Shown here: piece by piece, positions 8,758 through 17,494 of the stretch
Numbering within the stretch: the first letter of the stretch is position 1
Layout: every line of letters begins with the position of its first letter
Assembly: GCA_016777325.1 (NCBI GenBank)
Contig: JADHRQ010000008.1
Coordinates: 1-51,992 of the forward strand
Direction of reading: 5' to 3'
Source of the DNA: Flavobacteriales bacterium
GTDB taxonomy: Bacteria; Bacteroidota; Bacteroidia; Flavobacteriales; Flavobacteriaceae
DNA length: 51,992 nucleotides
Made by a program: the position numbers and the translations under genes
The notes under the pieces: model-generated
Seen by the model: the letters and a program-made list of their open reading frames with translations, nothing else
Told to the model about the DNA's origin: nothing
Database searches by the model: none

Positions 8758-9135
8758 TTCAGAAAGTTTCAAAATAAAAGATCCTGGATACCTCTTCCTA
8801 ATTCCTTCTAATTTTTGAGATGCTATATTGACGTCTTTATACTCACCAATTCTTACTTTGTAATTAGGGGTTTCAAATATTAATTCTGATTTAATACCTT
8901 CATAGTTTTCTTGAAAATCAATTAGGATTGAATCTGCATTTTTGAAATCGCCAAAATAAATTTGAATTGTATAATAGGTCGATTCAAATATCCTTTTACT
9001 ATAATCTTTTTTTATTTGAAATAATTTTTGAGTCAAAGTATCATTATATACAACATTTTCATCTTGGGCATTCGCTAAAGAATAGCTTAAAAAAATCAGT
9101 AATATTGATATCAAAAATTTAACTTTCATAATCAT
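8752..9135 (-). CDS. SPOR-domain periplasmic protein
   Basis: 127 residues. A signal peptide (MKVKFLISILLIFLSYSLANAQ, hydrophobic core about residues 5-20) is followed by about 30 polar residues and a C-terminal SPOR-like domain (about 55-127) with the pattern YTIQIYFGDF, then YKVRIGEYKDVNIASQKL, then a final beta strand. SPOR domains bind denuded peptidoglycan glycan strands, often at the division site; other partners here are unknown. It is a small single-domain member without a transmembrane anchor. A second ATG at 9129 is an equally good start. It is convergent with infB and divergent from actA, its usual position in flavobacteria. Confidence 0.8.
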   Translation of the reverse strand: MIMKVKFLISILLIFLSYSLANAQDENVVYNDTLTQKLFQIKKDYSKRIFESTYYTIQIYFGDFKNADSILIDFQENYEGIKSELIFETPNYKVRIGEYKDVNIASQKLEGIRKRYPGSFILKLSEL

Positions 9136-9144
9136 TTATTAGCT

Positions 9145-9152
9145 CAAATTTA
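9145..9152 (-). promoter_or_regulatory. Candidate -7 element for the SPOR gene
   Basis: On the minus strand this reads TAAATTTG (TAnnTTTG consensus), nine bases upstream of the ATG at 9135, which implies a very short leader. Confidence 0.4.
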
Positions 9153-9236
9153 GTAAAATGAGACAACTTCTTATTTAGAATCATTATAAATTAAATATTT
9201 GTTTATTCTAGAGTTTTTAAAATGACGTTTATGACT

Positions 9237-9244
9237 TAAATTTG
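9237..9244 (+). promoter_or_regulatory. Candidate -7 element of the act-cox operon
   Basis: TAAATTTG matches TAnnTTTG; the predicted transcript start near 9250 leaves a leader of about 60 bases before actA. The gap 9136-9311 has no other promoter-like match on this strand. Confidence 0.45.
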
Positions 9245-9256
9245 TCATGTTTTTTA

Positions 9257-9276
9257 AAAGTGTTTAAATTCACTTT
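9257..9276. promoter_or_regulatory. Inverted repeat in the actA leader (possible operator)
   Basis: Arms AAAGTG (9257-9262) and CACTTT (9271-9276) are perfect inverted complements around an eight-base AT spacer. The site sits just after the predicted start of transcription of the respiratory operon, a suitable place for a dimeric regulator. No family is assigned. Confidence 0.35.
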
Positions 9277-9311
9277 ACATCATGAATAGAAATCTTATCG
9301 TCCCCAATTAA

Positions 9312-10559
9312 ATGTTACAGATAAAAAGAATATTTCTAGTAACACTGCTTTTACCTTCACTAAGCATATCTCAGGAAGCTGACATTCAAGCTGGAAAAAA
9401 CTTATTTAATGCAAACTGTGCCGCATGTCATAAGCTAAATAAAAAGGCTGTTGGACCTGCACTTAGCGGTGTAACCGAAAAATATGATAAAGATTGGCTT
9501 TACAGTTGGATAAGAAAAGGATCTCAAATGATTAAAGATGGTGATCCTCAGGCTGTTGCTATTTGGGAAGAGTATAATCGTGCTATAATGACTAATTATC
9601 CTCAGTTTAGTGACGAGGAGATTGATAATATTTTAGCCTATACTAATTTTACTCCTCCGCCTCCAGTTAATGCAGCTTTAAGTTCAACAGAAACAGTTAG
9701 TCAAGGCTCTAATGTGTCTTTAAATATAATTCTAGTTATAAGCATTTTAATCTTTTCAATTCTTGTTGTAATGTTGTTCTTGGTTCAAAGAACTCTTATC
9801 AAAATTGCTAATGCAAGTGGAGTAAAAATAGAGTCAGAATCTAAAAAAAATATTACACCATTATGGGAGACTGTTATAAAAAATCAGTTTTTGATTTTTA
9901 TAATGGTTGTTGGGCTTTTGCTATCTAGCGCATATTTCACATATGGTTATCTTATGCAAATTGGAATCGATCAAGGCTATGCTCCAATTCAACCAATTCA
10001 TTATTCTCATAAAATTCATGCTGGTGCTAATCAGATAGAATGTAAATATTGCCACTCTTCTGCAAGGGTATCAAAACACTCAGGTATACCTGCACTAAAT
10101 GTATGTATGAATTGTCATGAGTATATAGCTGATTATAATGGTGAGGAAGATCTTGAAAATGGCTATACAAAGGACTTCTATACTAATGAGATTAAAAAAC
10201 TTTACTCTGCAGTAGGATGGGATGAGGAAAATCAAGTTTATACTGGTAATACAAAACCTGTCAAATGGGTAAGAATTCATAACCTACCTGACTTTGTATA
10301 TTTCAATCACGCACAACATGCTCAAGTAGCTAAGATAGAATGTCAAACATGTCATGGACCTGTTGAAGAAATGGAAATTATGTATCAATATTCACCACTA
10401 ACGATGGGCTGGTGTATTGATTGTCACAGAGAAAGTAATGTTGATAAAGACAATGAGTATTATCAAAAGATTCACGATGAGCTTTCAAAAAAATATGGAG
10501 TTGAAAAATTAACTGTAGCACAACTTGGAGGAATTGAATGTGCTAAATGTCATTACTAG
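9312..10559 (+). CDS. actA: Alternative complex III subunit ActA, multiheme cytochrome c
   Basis: 415 residues with six CXXCH heme-binding motifs. After the signal peptide, a class I-type cytochrome domain (about 22-120) carries CAACH at 36-40. Two membrane segments follow (about 135-158 and 188-212), then a cytochrome c3-like domain with CKYCH (244), CMNCH (265), CQTCH (344), CIDCH (368) and CAKCH (410, one residue from the C-terminus). In ACIII, ActA passes electrons from the iron-sulfur subunit ActB toward the terminal acceptor on the periplasmic face. It is the first gene of an operon continuing through actBCDEF and coxBA. The N-terminal monoheme domain makes this a six-heme version. Confidence 0.93.
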   Translation: MLQIKRIFLVTLLLPSLSISQEADIQAGKNLFNANCAACHKLNKKAVGPALSGVTEKYDKDWLYSWIRKGSQMIKDGDPQAVAIWEEYNRAIMTNYPQFSDEEIDNILAYTNFTPPPPVNAALSSTETVSQGSNVSLNIILVISILIFSILVVMLFLVQRTLIKIANASGVKIESESKKNITPLWETVIKNQFLIFIMVVGLLLSSAYFTYGYLMQIGIDQGYAPIQPIHYSHKIHAGANQIECKYCHSSARVSKHSGIPALNVCMNCHEYIADYNGEEDLENGYTKDFYTNEIKKLYSAVGWDEENQVYTGNTKPVKWVRIHNLPDFVYFNHAQHAQVAKIECQTCHGPVEEMEIMYQYSPLTMGWCIDCHRESNVDKDNEYYQKIHDELSKKYGVEKLTVAQLGGIECAKCHY

Positions 10560-10563
10560 AATT

Positions 10564-13500
10564 ATGCAGAATAAAAAATTATATTGGAAAGGAATTGAGC
10601 AACTAGATACTGATAGTACTATAGTTGAAGGTCTTGAAAATAATGAATTTGTAGAGAAATTACCTGTTAATTCTGATGATGAAAAAAATTCCTCAAGAAG
10701 AGATTTTTTGAAATATGTAGGCTTTAGTTCTGCTGCAGCTGCTATAGTTGGTTGTGAGGGTCCTGTAATCAAGTCTGTGCCTTATGTAGTTCAACCAGAA
10801 CAAATAATCCCAGGTGTTGCGAATTATTATGCTACCACAATTGCCGATGGTAACGATTTTAGTAGTATACTCGTCAAGACTAGAGAAGGTAGGCCAATCA
10901 AGATTGAGAGTAATAAAGATGCTTCAACCTTTGGTGATGCTAATGCAAGAGTTCATGCTTCTGTACTATCTTTATATGATTCAAATAGAGTTCAAGGACC
11001 TAAAATTTCTGGTGAATATACAGATTGGCAGACACTAATTAACTTAGTTAGGGTTAGTCTCGATAATTTCTCTAAAGATGATAAGAAAGTTGTTCTTTTA
11101 ACTCAAACTTATCCTAGCCCATCCTCAAAAGAAATTATTAGTGAGTTTTTAGATGTATATCCAAATATATCTCATGTTACTTATGATGCTATTTCTAATT
11201 CATCTACTCTGGATGCTTTTGAAAACATATATGGATTAAGAGCAATGGCAGATTATGATTTCTCAAGAGCAGAAAATATAATTTCTGTTGATGCAGATTT
11301 TATATCTGATTGGCAAGGTGGTGGATATTCATCCGGTTATACTAAGACGAGAGTTCCTGATAAGTCTAAGAAAAAAACTATGTCTTATCATATTCAATTT
11401 GAGTCAAATATGACATTAACTGGTTCAAATGCTGATGATAGAGTTCCAGCGAAACCATCCGAATTAAAGAAAATTGTTGCAAGACTTTACACTAAGTTAA
11501 CAAGTAATGGAGAGGACAAAGGCTCTATAAATCCTTCAATCGACAGATATGTTGATTCATGTATTGCTAAAATCATGAAATCTCCTAAGAAATCTGTTGT
11601 AGTCTCAGGAATAGATGATGTAGATGTTCAAGAATTAATTTTATTAATAAATAGTTATTTGAAATCAGAAGTTATAGATATTAATAACCCAAGATTAATT
11701 AAAGAAGGAGATAACCAAAAACTTAACAATTTCATATCTGATTTAGAGTCTGGCAACTTATCTGGTGTAATCACTTCAGGTGTAAACCCACTTTATTCTC
11801 TTCCAAATTCAGATAGACTAAAAGAATCTTTTAAAAGTCTAGATTTTTCTCTTGTGTTTTCTGAAAAGGAAGATGAAACTGCTAAGTCAGCAATGTATCT
11901 AGCTGCTACTAATAATTACCTTGAGTCTTGGGGAGATTATGAATTAAAAAAGGGAAGTTTCTTTCTAGCCCAACCAACTATTAGACCCCTATTTGATACT
12001 ATTCAGTTTCAAGATTTTTTGTTGAAAATCATGAACTCTGATTTAAGCTTTTATGATAGAATTAAATCCAATTGGCAGAATAGAATTTTAAGAGGAAAGA
12101 CATGGGGTAAATCATTACAAGATGGATTTTATAATGATTTTTCAAGTTTAAATTTAAAAGCAAAAAAATCAAGAGCTAGTATCTCATCACTTTATGAAGA
12201 GAATTCTAATGACTTTTCTTTAGTTCTCTATTCTAAGACAGGAATAGGAGACGGTTCACAATCTTCTAATCCATGGTTACAAGAATTTCCAGATCCAATC
12301 ACTAGAGTTACTTGGGATAATTACTTAACAGTATCTGCTGTTGACGCAAAAAAACTTAGTTTAAATAATTATAATGTTTCTAATGGGGCGTTAAATGGAA
12401 GTTATGCTATAATATCTACTGAAGAATCTGAATTAAAAGTACCTGTTCTAATTCAACCAGGTCAAGCTGAAGGAACTGTTGGTTTAGCATATGGTTATGG
12501 TAAAACAGAAGGGATGAATGATGTTATGAAAGTTGGAGTTAATGCGTATTCTCTTTATCATAATTTTTCAAACACTCAAAGTGTTAAAATAACCAAGTCT
12601 GAAGGCGATCATGAATTTGCATGTATTCAATTACATAATACTATGATGGGAAGAGATGAGATAATTAAAGAAACTGATATTGAAACATATAATTCAAAGG
12701 AAAAATCTTATTGGAATCCTACTGTTTTAGTCTCTAAAAATCATATAGAAACTAAAGTAACATCAAAAGAAGTAAATATTTGGAGAGAGTTTGATAGATC
12801 TACAGGTCATCATTTTAATTTAGCAATTGATCTTAATGCCTGTAATGGTTGTGGAGCATGTGTTATTGCTTGTCATGCAGAAAATAACGTTCCAGTTGTA
12901 GGTAAAGAAGAAGTTAGAAAATCAAGAGATATGCATTGGCTGAGAATTGACAGATACTTCTCTTCTGAAGATACTTTTGAAGGCGATGTAAAAGCTAAAG
13001 ATGAAGCATCGGGTTACAGTGAATATAGAGCTACTCAAACAAAGCTCGAAAAAGCAGCAGCAAATCCTAAAGTTGTATTTCAGCCTGTAATGTGTCAGCA
13101 TTGTAATAATGCTCCTTGTGAAACTGTATGTCCAGTTGCCGCAACTTCTCATGGTCGTCAAGGTCAGAATCAAATGGCATATAATAGATGTGTAGGTACT
13201 CGTTATTGTGCTAATAACTGTCCCTACAAAGTACGAAGGTTTAACTGGTTTTCTTATGCTGAAAACGATGAATTTGATTACAACTTAAACAATGATCTAG
13301 GAAGGATGGTTTTAAACCCTGATGTTAATGTAAGAGGTAGAGGGGTAATGGAAAAATGTTCTCTATGTATTCAAATGACTCAGAAAACAATTTTAGATGC
13401 AAAAAAAGACGGAAGAAGAGTAAGAGACGGAGAGTTCCAAACTGCATGTTCAAATGCTTGTAGCGATGGTGCAATAGTATTTGGGGATATTAACGATAAA

Positions 13501-13617
13501 GAAAGTAAAATCTCTGAATCCAATAAGAACGATAGAGCGTATAGACTTCTTGAAAGTATTGGAACAAAGCCAAATATTCTCTATCAAGTTAAAATTAGAA
13601 ATAGTAAAAAAGTATAG
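10564..13617 (+). CDS. actB: Alternative complex III subunit ActB, molybdopterin-like / iron-sulfur protein
   Basis: 1017 residues from the ATG at 10564; a TTG-started extension from 10525 into actA is unlikely because homologues begin like MQNKKLYWKGIEQL. A Tat-like motif SRRDFLKYVG (R45, R46) precedes a hydrophobic stretch ending in VGC, the variant signal typical of ActB. Residues about 70-700 form a molybdopterin oxidoreductase-like domain that in ACIII lacks the cofactor. The C-terminal part has cysteine sets for four Fe-S clusters: CNGCGACVIAC (C760 on), CQHCNNAPCETVC (C844 on), CVGTRYCANNC (C876 on), CSLC (C932) and CSNAC (C962). It carries electrons from the quinol site of ActC toward the ActA hemes. 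It starts four bases after actA. Confidence 0.94.
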   Translation: MQNKKLYWKGIEQLDTDSTIVEGLENNEFVEKLPVNSDDEKNSSRRDFLKYVGFSSAAAAIVGCEGPVIKSVPYVVQPEQIIPGVANYYATTIADGNDFSSILVKTREGRPIKIESNKDASTFGDANARVHASVLSLYDSNRVQGPKISGEYTDWQTLINLVRVSLDNFSKDDKKVVLLTQTYPSPSSKEIISEFLDVYPNISHVTYDAISNSSTLDAFENIYGLRAMADYDFSRAENIISVDADFISDWQGGGYSSGYTKTRVPDKSKKKTMSYHIQFESNMTLTGSNADDRVPAKPSELKKIVARLYTKLTSNGEDKGSINPSIDRYVDSCIAKIMKSPKKSVVVSGIDDVDVQELILLINSYLKSEVIDINNPRLIKEGDNQKLNNFISDLESGNLSGVITSGVNPLYSLPNSDRLKESFKSLDFSLVFSEKEDETAKSAMYLAATNNYLESWGDYELKKGSFFLAQPTIRPLFDTIQFQDFLLKIMNSDLSFYDRIKSNWQNRILRGKTWGKSLQDGFYNDFSSLNLKAKKSRASISSLYEENSNDFSLVLYSKTGIGDGSQSSNPWLQEFPDPITRVTWDNYLTVSAVDAKKLSLNNYNVSNGALNGSYAIISTEESELKVPVLIQPGQAEGTVGLAYGYGKTEGMNDVMKVGVNAYSLYHNFSNTQSVKITKSEGDHEFACIQLHNTMMGRDEIIKETDIETYNSKEKSYWNPTVLVSKNHIETKVTSKEVNIWREFDRSTGHHFNLAIDLNACNGCGACVIACHAENNVPVVGKEEVRKSRDMHWLRIDRYFSSEDTFEGDVKAKDEASGYSEYRATQTKLEKAAANPKVVFQPVMCQHCNNAPCETVCPVAATSHGRQGQNQMAYNRCVGTRYCANNCPYKVRRFNWFSYAENDEFDYNLNNDLGRMVLNPDVNVRGRGVMEKCSLCIQMTQKTILDAKKDGRRVRDGEFQTACSNACSDGAIVFGDINDKESKISESNKNDRAYRLLESIGTKPNILYQVKIRNSKKV

Positions 13618-13620
13618 AAT

Positions 13621-15006
13621 ATGTCATCACATTACGAAGCTCCCATTAGGAAACCGTTGATACTTGGAGACAAGAGCTATCACGATATTTCTAACGATAT
13701 AGCTAGACCAGTTGAGACTCCTCCTGATAAGGATTGGTGGATTGCATTCTCTATTGCAATGGCAGCTTTTTTATGGGGATTAGGTTGTATGGCTTACACT
13801 CTTGGAACTGGTATTGGAGTATGGGGATTAAATAAGACTGTAGGTTGGGCTTGGGATATTACAAACTTTGTTTGGTGGGTTGGTATTGGACATGCGGGAA
13901 CTCTTATTTCTGCAGTTCTTCTTTTGTTTAGACAAAAGTGGAGAATGGGTATTAATAGATCTGCAGAGGCTATGACTATATTCTCTGTAATTCAAGCTGG
14001 ACTATTTCCAATAATACATATGGGTAGGCCATGGTTGGCCTATTGGATGTTTCCTATTCCTAATCAATTTGGATCACTTTGGGTTAACTTTAACTCTCCT
14101 TTATTGTGGGATGTTTTTGCAATTTCAACTTATTTGACTGTATCTCTTGTTTTTTGGTGGACTGGACTATTACCTGATTTTGCAATGATCAGAGATAGGG
14201 CTGTTGATCCATTTAGAAAAAAAATATATAGTCTAATTAGTTTTGGATGGTCTGGTAGAGCAAAAGATTGGCAAAGATTTGAGGAAGTTTCTCTAGTTCT
14301 TGCAGGATTAGCAACTCCGCTTGTACTTTCAGTCCATACTATAGTATCCTTTGATTTTGCAACCTCAGTAATTCCAGGTTGGCACACAACAATATTTCCT
14401 CCATATTTTGTCGCTGGTGCAATTTTTTCTGGATTTGCAATGGTTCAGACGCTTCTAATAATTATGAGAAAAGTTTCAAGACTTGAGAGTTATATTACTA
14501 TTCAACATATTGAAATGATGAATATTGTAATAATGATTACTGGATCAATTGTAGGATGTGCATATATAACTGAATTATTTATTGCTTGGTATTCTGGTGT
14601 TGAATATGAACAGTATGCATTTTTAAATAGAGCTACTGGACCTTATTGGTGGGCTTATTTTTTGATGATGTCTTGTAATGTTGTTTCTCCTCAAATTATG
14701 TGGGTTAAAAAAATCAGGACTAATATTATATGGTCTTTTGTAATTTCAATTGTTGTGAATGTTGGAATGTGGTTTGAAAGGTTTGTTATAATTGTAACTT
14801 CTCTTCACAGAGACTATTTACCATCATCATGGACTATGTTCTCTCCAACATTTATTGATATTGGAATATTCATTGGTACTATAGGATTCTTCTTTGTTTT
14901 ATTTTTATTATATGCAAGAAGTTTTCCTGTTGTTGCTCAAGCAGAAATTAAAAGTATTTTAAAATCTTCTGGTGAAAAATATAAAAAAATAAGAGATAAG
15001 AAATAA
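13621..15006 (+). CDS. actC: Alternative complex III subunit ActC, NrfD-like quinol-binding membrane protein
   Basis: 461 residues, about ten transmembrane helices, of the NrfD/PsrC family. Recognisable parts are the N-terminal ETPPDKDWWIAFSIA, NFVWWVGIGHAGTLISA (quinol-site region), a long loop with PFRKKIYSLISFGWSG, and HTIVSFDFATSVIPGWHTT. The conserved GHAGTLISA and FDFA segments are characteristic of ActC. It oxidises menaquinol at the periplasmic side of the membrane and hands electrons to ActB. Its stop codon overlaps the actD start by one base (TAATG), which suggests translational coupling. Confidence 0.93.
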   Translation: MSSHYEAPIRKPLILGDKSYHDISNDIARPVETPPDKDWWIAFSIAMAAFLWGLGCMAYTLGTGIGVWGLNKTVGWAWDITNFVWWVGIGHAGTLISAVLLLFRQKWRMGINRSAEAMTIFSVIQAGLFPIIHMGRPWLAYWMFPIPNQFGSLWVNFNSPLLWDVFAISTYLTVSLVFWWTGLLPDFAMIRDRAVDPFRKKIYSLISFGWSGRAKDWQRFEEVSLVLAGLATPLVLSVHTIVSFDFATSVIPGWHTTIFPPYFVAGAIFSGFAMVQTLLIIMRKVSRLESYITIQHIEMMNIVIMITGSIVGCAYITELFIAWYSGVEYEQYAFLNRATGPYWWAYFLMMSCNVVSPQIMWVKKIRTNIIWSFVISIVVNVGMWFERFVIIVTSLHRDYLPSSWTMFSPTFIDIGIFIGTIGFFFVLFLLYARSFPVVAQAEIKSILKSSGEKYKKIRDKK

Positions 15007-15542
15007 TGAGTTCAAAAAGTCTACATGTTTTATTTGACGATGATGACAATCTTTTAGATGCGGTTAAAGAGGTAGTCAAAAATAAAATTTACATAAATGA
15101 AGTATATACTCCATTTCCTGTCCATGGTTTAGATAAAGCTATGAAGTTAAAACCTACAAATATATCTATTGCAACATTTATGTATGGTTGCGTTGGTTTT
15201 ACTGTAGCTATTTTAATGATGAATTATATAATGATAGTTGACTGGCCTCAAAATATTGGTGGTAAGCCAAGCTTTTCTTTTATTGAAAACGCACCTGCCT
15301 TTGTTCCAATTATTTTTGAATTGACAGTTTTTTTTGCAGCTCATTTAATGGTTATTACTTTTTATTTAAGGAGTAGATTATGGCCATTTAAAATGGCAGA
15401 AAATCCAAACCCAGCAACTACTGATGATAAGTTTTTAATAGATATGGAAACTGGTCCAAATTTAGCAAAGACAAAAACCATGTTGAAGAAACTGGGTGCC
15501 ATATCAATTGAAGTTATAAATAATGATGAAGATGAAAAATAG
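15006..15542 (+). CDS. actD: Alternative complex III subunit ActD (DUF3341)
   Basis: 178 residues. A soluble N-terminal domain (about 1-50, with YTPFPVHGLDKAM) is followed by two membrane helices (about 57-80 and 100-125) separated by the short conserved stretch WPQNIGGKPSFS. This is the DUF3341 layout of ActD, a structural ACIII subunit packed beside ActC that carries no cofactor. It sits between actC (one-base overlap) and actE (20-base overlap), the canonical order. Confidence 0.92.
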   Translation: MSSKSLHVLFDDDDNLLDAVKEVVKNKIYINEVYTPFPVHGLDKAMKLKPTNISIATFMYGCVGFTVAILMMNYIMIVDWPQNIGGKPSFSFIENAPAFVPIIFELTVFFAAHLMVITFYLRSRLWPFKMAENPNPATTDDKFLIDMETGPNLAKTKTMLKKLGAISIEVINNDEDEK

Positions 15543-16080
15543 TATATTTTTACTTATTTCAGTAAGTCTTATGCTTACTTCATGTTTTGATTCCTCAAAG
15601 CCTAATTTTCAATATTTTCCTGATATGTATGAATCTCTGGCATATGAAACATATGCAGAATCAGAGGCATTTTCTAATGGAATTGAAGCTCAATTACCTC
15701 CTGAAGGTTCAATAGCAAGAGGTTGGGATCCTTATGATTTTGAAGATTCAAATGCAGGCTATGAATTAGCTAAGAGTAAATTAATGTCTCCTATAGAAAA
15801 TAATGAGCTTAACCTAAGCAAGGGTAAAGAGCTATATGAAATATATTGTTCTGTTTGTCATGGAGATAAAGGAGATGGAATGGGAATTCTAGCTCAAAGA
15901 GAAAAGTTTTTAGGTATACCTGCATATATAGATAGAGAAATTACGCCAGGAAGTATTTATCATGTGTTGATGTATGGTATAAATGCGATGGGATCTCATG
16001 CTGGACAAGTTAATGAAGAAGAAAGATGGCAGATTGCACAATACGTAATGAAATTAAGAGAAGAATCAAAAAAGGAATAA
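15523..16080 (+). CDS. actE: Alternative complex III subunit ActE, monoheme lipoprotein cytochrome c
   Basis: 185 residues. A lipoprotein signal peptide ends at the lipobox LTSC, so the mature protein is anchored by an N-terminal lipid-modified cysteine. One heme motif, CSVCH, lies near residue 110 in a class I cytochrome fold, with a likely axial methionine in LMYGINAMGSH. In ACIII, ActE is the monoheme subunit thought to give electrons to the oxidase or a soluble carrier. Three in-frame ATGs (15523, 15526, 15532) are possible; any of them keeps the signal peptide. actF follows with no gap. Confidence 0.92.
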   Translation: MMKMKNSIFLLISVSLMLTSCFDSSKPNFQYFPDMYESLAYETYAESEAFSNGIEAQLPPEGSIARGWDPYDFEDSNAGYELAKSKLMSPIENNELNLSKGKELYEIYCSVCHGDKGDGMGILAQREKFLGIPAYIDREITPGSIYHVLMYGINAMGSHAGQVNEEERWQIAQYVMKLREESKKE

Positions 16081-17493
16081 ATGAATCAAGACTATAATTT
16101 TTCAAGCAAAGTAAAAATATTTTCTTTAAGCCTTGTTGTATTTGGTTTAATAGGGATTGCTTATGGATTTTATTCTGCGCCAAGTACTGTTGAAGAAGCA
16201 AAGGAAATTGTAGCTAATATGAGTCATGGTTCTGATCACGGAGGAGAATCTGATCATGGAGGAGAATCTGATCATGGAGGAGAATCTGATCATGGAGGAG
16301 AATCTGATCATGGAGGAGAATCTGATCACGGAGGAGAATCTGATCACAAAGAAATTATATCAGGAGGTCATGAATATGATCATGATAAACATGTCTTTAA
16401 TCAACTTCATAATAAACCTTGGGCTGCTGTTTATGTTCCAGCTTTATTCTTTATGATGATTTCTCTTGGAGTTCTTGCGTTCTATGCTATTCAAAGAGCT
16501 GCCCAAGCTGGTTGGTCAATTGTGCTTTATCGAATTATGGAAGGCATAACAAGTTACTTGCTCCCAGGTTGTGTTTTTGTTTTAATAATATTAGGGTTTT
16601 CTGCTCTTAATTTTAATCATTTATTTATTTGGATGGACCCTGAAGTGGTTGCTCATGATGAAATAATTAGAAATAAAGTCGGGTATTTAAACATTCCTTT
16701 TTTCTTTTTAAGAGCTGTGATATATGTAACAGGATGGGTTTTATATAGAAATATCTCAAGAAGACTTTCTCTAAAACAGGACAACGACAATGATATAAGT
16801 ATTCATAAAAAATTATTTAAACTTTCAGCAGGCTTTCTTGTATTCTTTTTAGTGACTGAGTCAATGATGTCATGGGATTGGATAATGTCTATTGATCCCC
16901 ATTGGTTTAGTACTTTATTTGGATGGTATGTTTTTGCAGGTATGTTTGTTTCAGGTATAACAACTATAGCTCTTATTACTATTTATCTTAAGTCTCAGAA
17001 TTATTTAAATTTTATAAACAATAGTCATATTCATGATTTAGCAAAATTCATGTTTGGTGTTAGTATTTTCTGGGCTTATCTTTGGTTCTCTCAATTTATG
17101 CTGATATGGTACTCTAATATACCAGAAGAGGTAACTTATTTTATTACCAGAATTGAAGATTACAATTTGTTATTTTTTGGTATGGTAGTGTTAAACCTTA
17201 TATTCCCATTAATTGTTCTTATGAATAGTGATTTTAAGAAAACCAACTTTATTGTAATTTTAACTGGTATTATAATTATTATTGGTCATTACCTTGATGT
17301 TTACAATATGATCATGCCATCTGCAGTTGGTGATATGTGGTCATTTGGTCCTGCTGAAATAGGTGGATTTTTATTCTTTTTAGGAATATTTATCTATGTT
17401 GTATTTAGAGAAATTTCTAAAGCACCAATTCTAGCTAAAGGTGATCCATATATCGAAGAAAGTAAAACATTTCAATATTATAATTTAGACTAA
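16081..17493 (+). CDS. actF: Alternative complex III subunit ActF, NrfD-like, with His-rich tandem repeat
   Basis: 470 residues, with about ten transmembrane helices; it is the ActC paralogue that forms the second membrane core of ACIII. The first helix (about 12-30) is followed by an unusual loop (about residues 47-95) of six perfect SDHGGE repeats and a further SDHKE, then HEYDHDKHVF. Downstream segments (NKPWAAVYVPALFF, WDWIMSIDPHWFSTLFGWY, SFGPAEIGGFLFF) match ActF. Family members often have a charged loop here, but the repeat looks recently expanded. The loop could bind divalent metal; I see no proof of function. coxB starts after one base. Confidence 0.92.
   Translation: MNQDYNFSSKVKIFSLSLVVFGLIGIAYGFYSAPSTVEEAKEIVANMSHGSDHGGESDHGGESDHGGESDHGGESDHGGESDHGGESDHKEIISGGHEYDHDKHVFNQLHNKPWAAVYVPALFFMMISLGVLAFYAIQRAAQAGWSIVLYRIMEGITSYLLPGCVFVLIILGFSALNFNHLFIWMDPEVVAHDEIIRNKVGYLNIPFFFLRAVIYVTGWVLYRNISRRLSLKQDNDNDISIHKKLFKLSAGFLVFFLVTESMMSWDWIMSIDPHWFSTLFGWYVFAGMFVSGITTIALITIYLKSQNYLNFINNSHIHDLAKFMFGVSIFWAYLWFSQFMLIWYSNIPEEVTYFITRIEDYNLLFFGMVVLNLIFPLIVLMNSDFKKTNFIVILTGIIIIIGHYLDVYNMIMPSAVGDMWSFGPAEIGGFLFFLGIFIYVVFREISKAPILAKGDPYIEESKTFQYYNLD
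16231..16338 (+). repeat. Six 18-bp tandem repeats in actF
   Basis: Six adjacent copies of an 18-base unit (TCTGATCAYGGAGGAGAA) encode SDHGGE; a partial seventh follows to 16347. Copies differ only at the third base of the His codon. Such arrays change copy number by strand slippage without shifting frame. Confidence 0.95.
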
Positions 17494-17494
17494 A

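Noticed and set aside
10525-10563. Longer actB start
   Set aside because: It uses TTG and overlaps actA by 35 bases; the ATG at 10564 fits the family's N-terminus.
16147-16347. Minus-strand ORF with repeated MIRFSS units
   Set aside because: It is only the reverse reading of the 18-base repeats in actF.
16231-16347. Possible CRISPR array (regular repeats)
   Set aside because: Units are contiguous with no spacers and encode an in-frame protein repeat.
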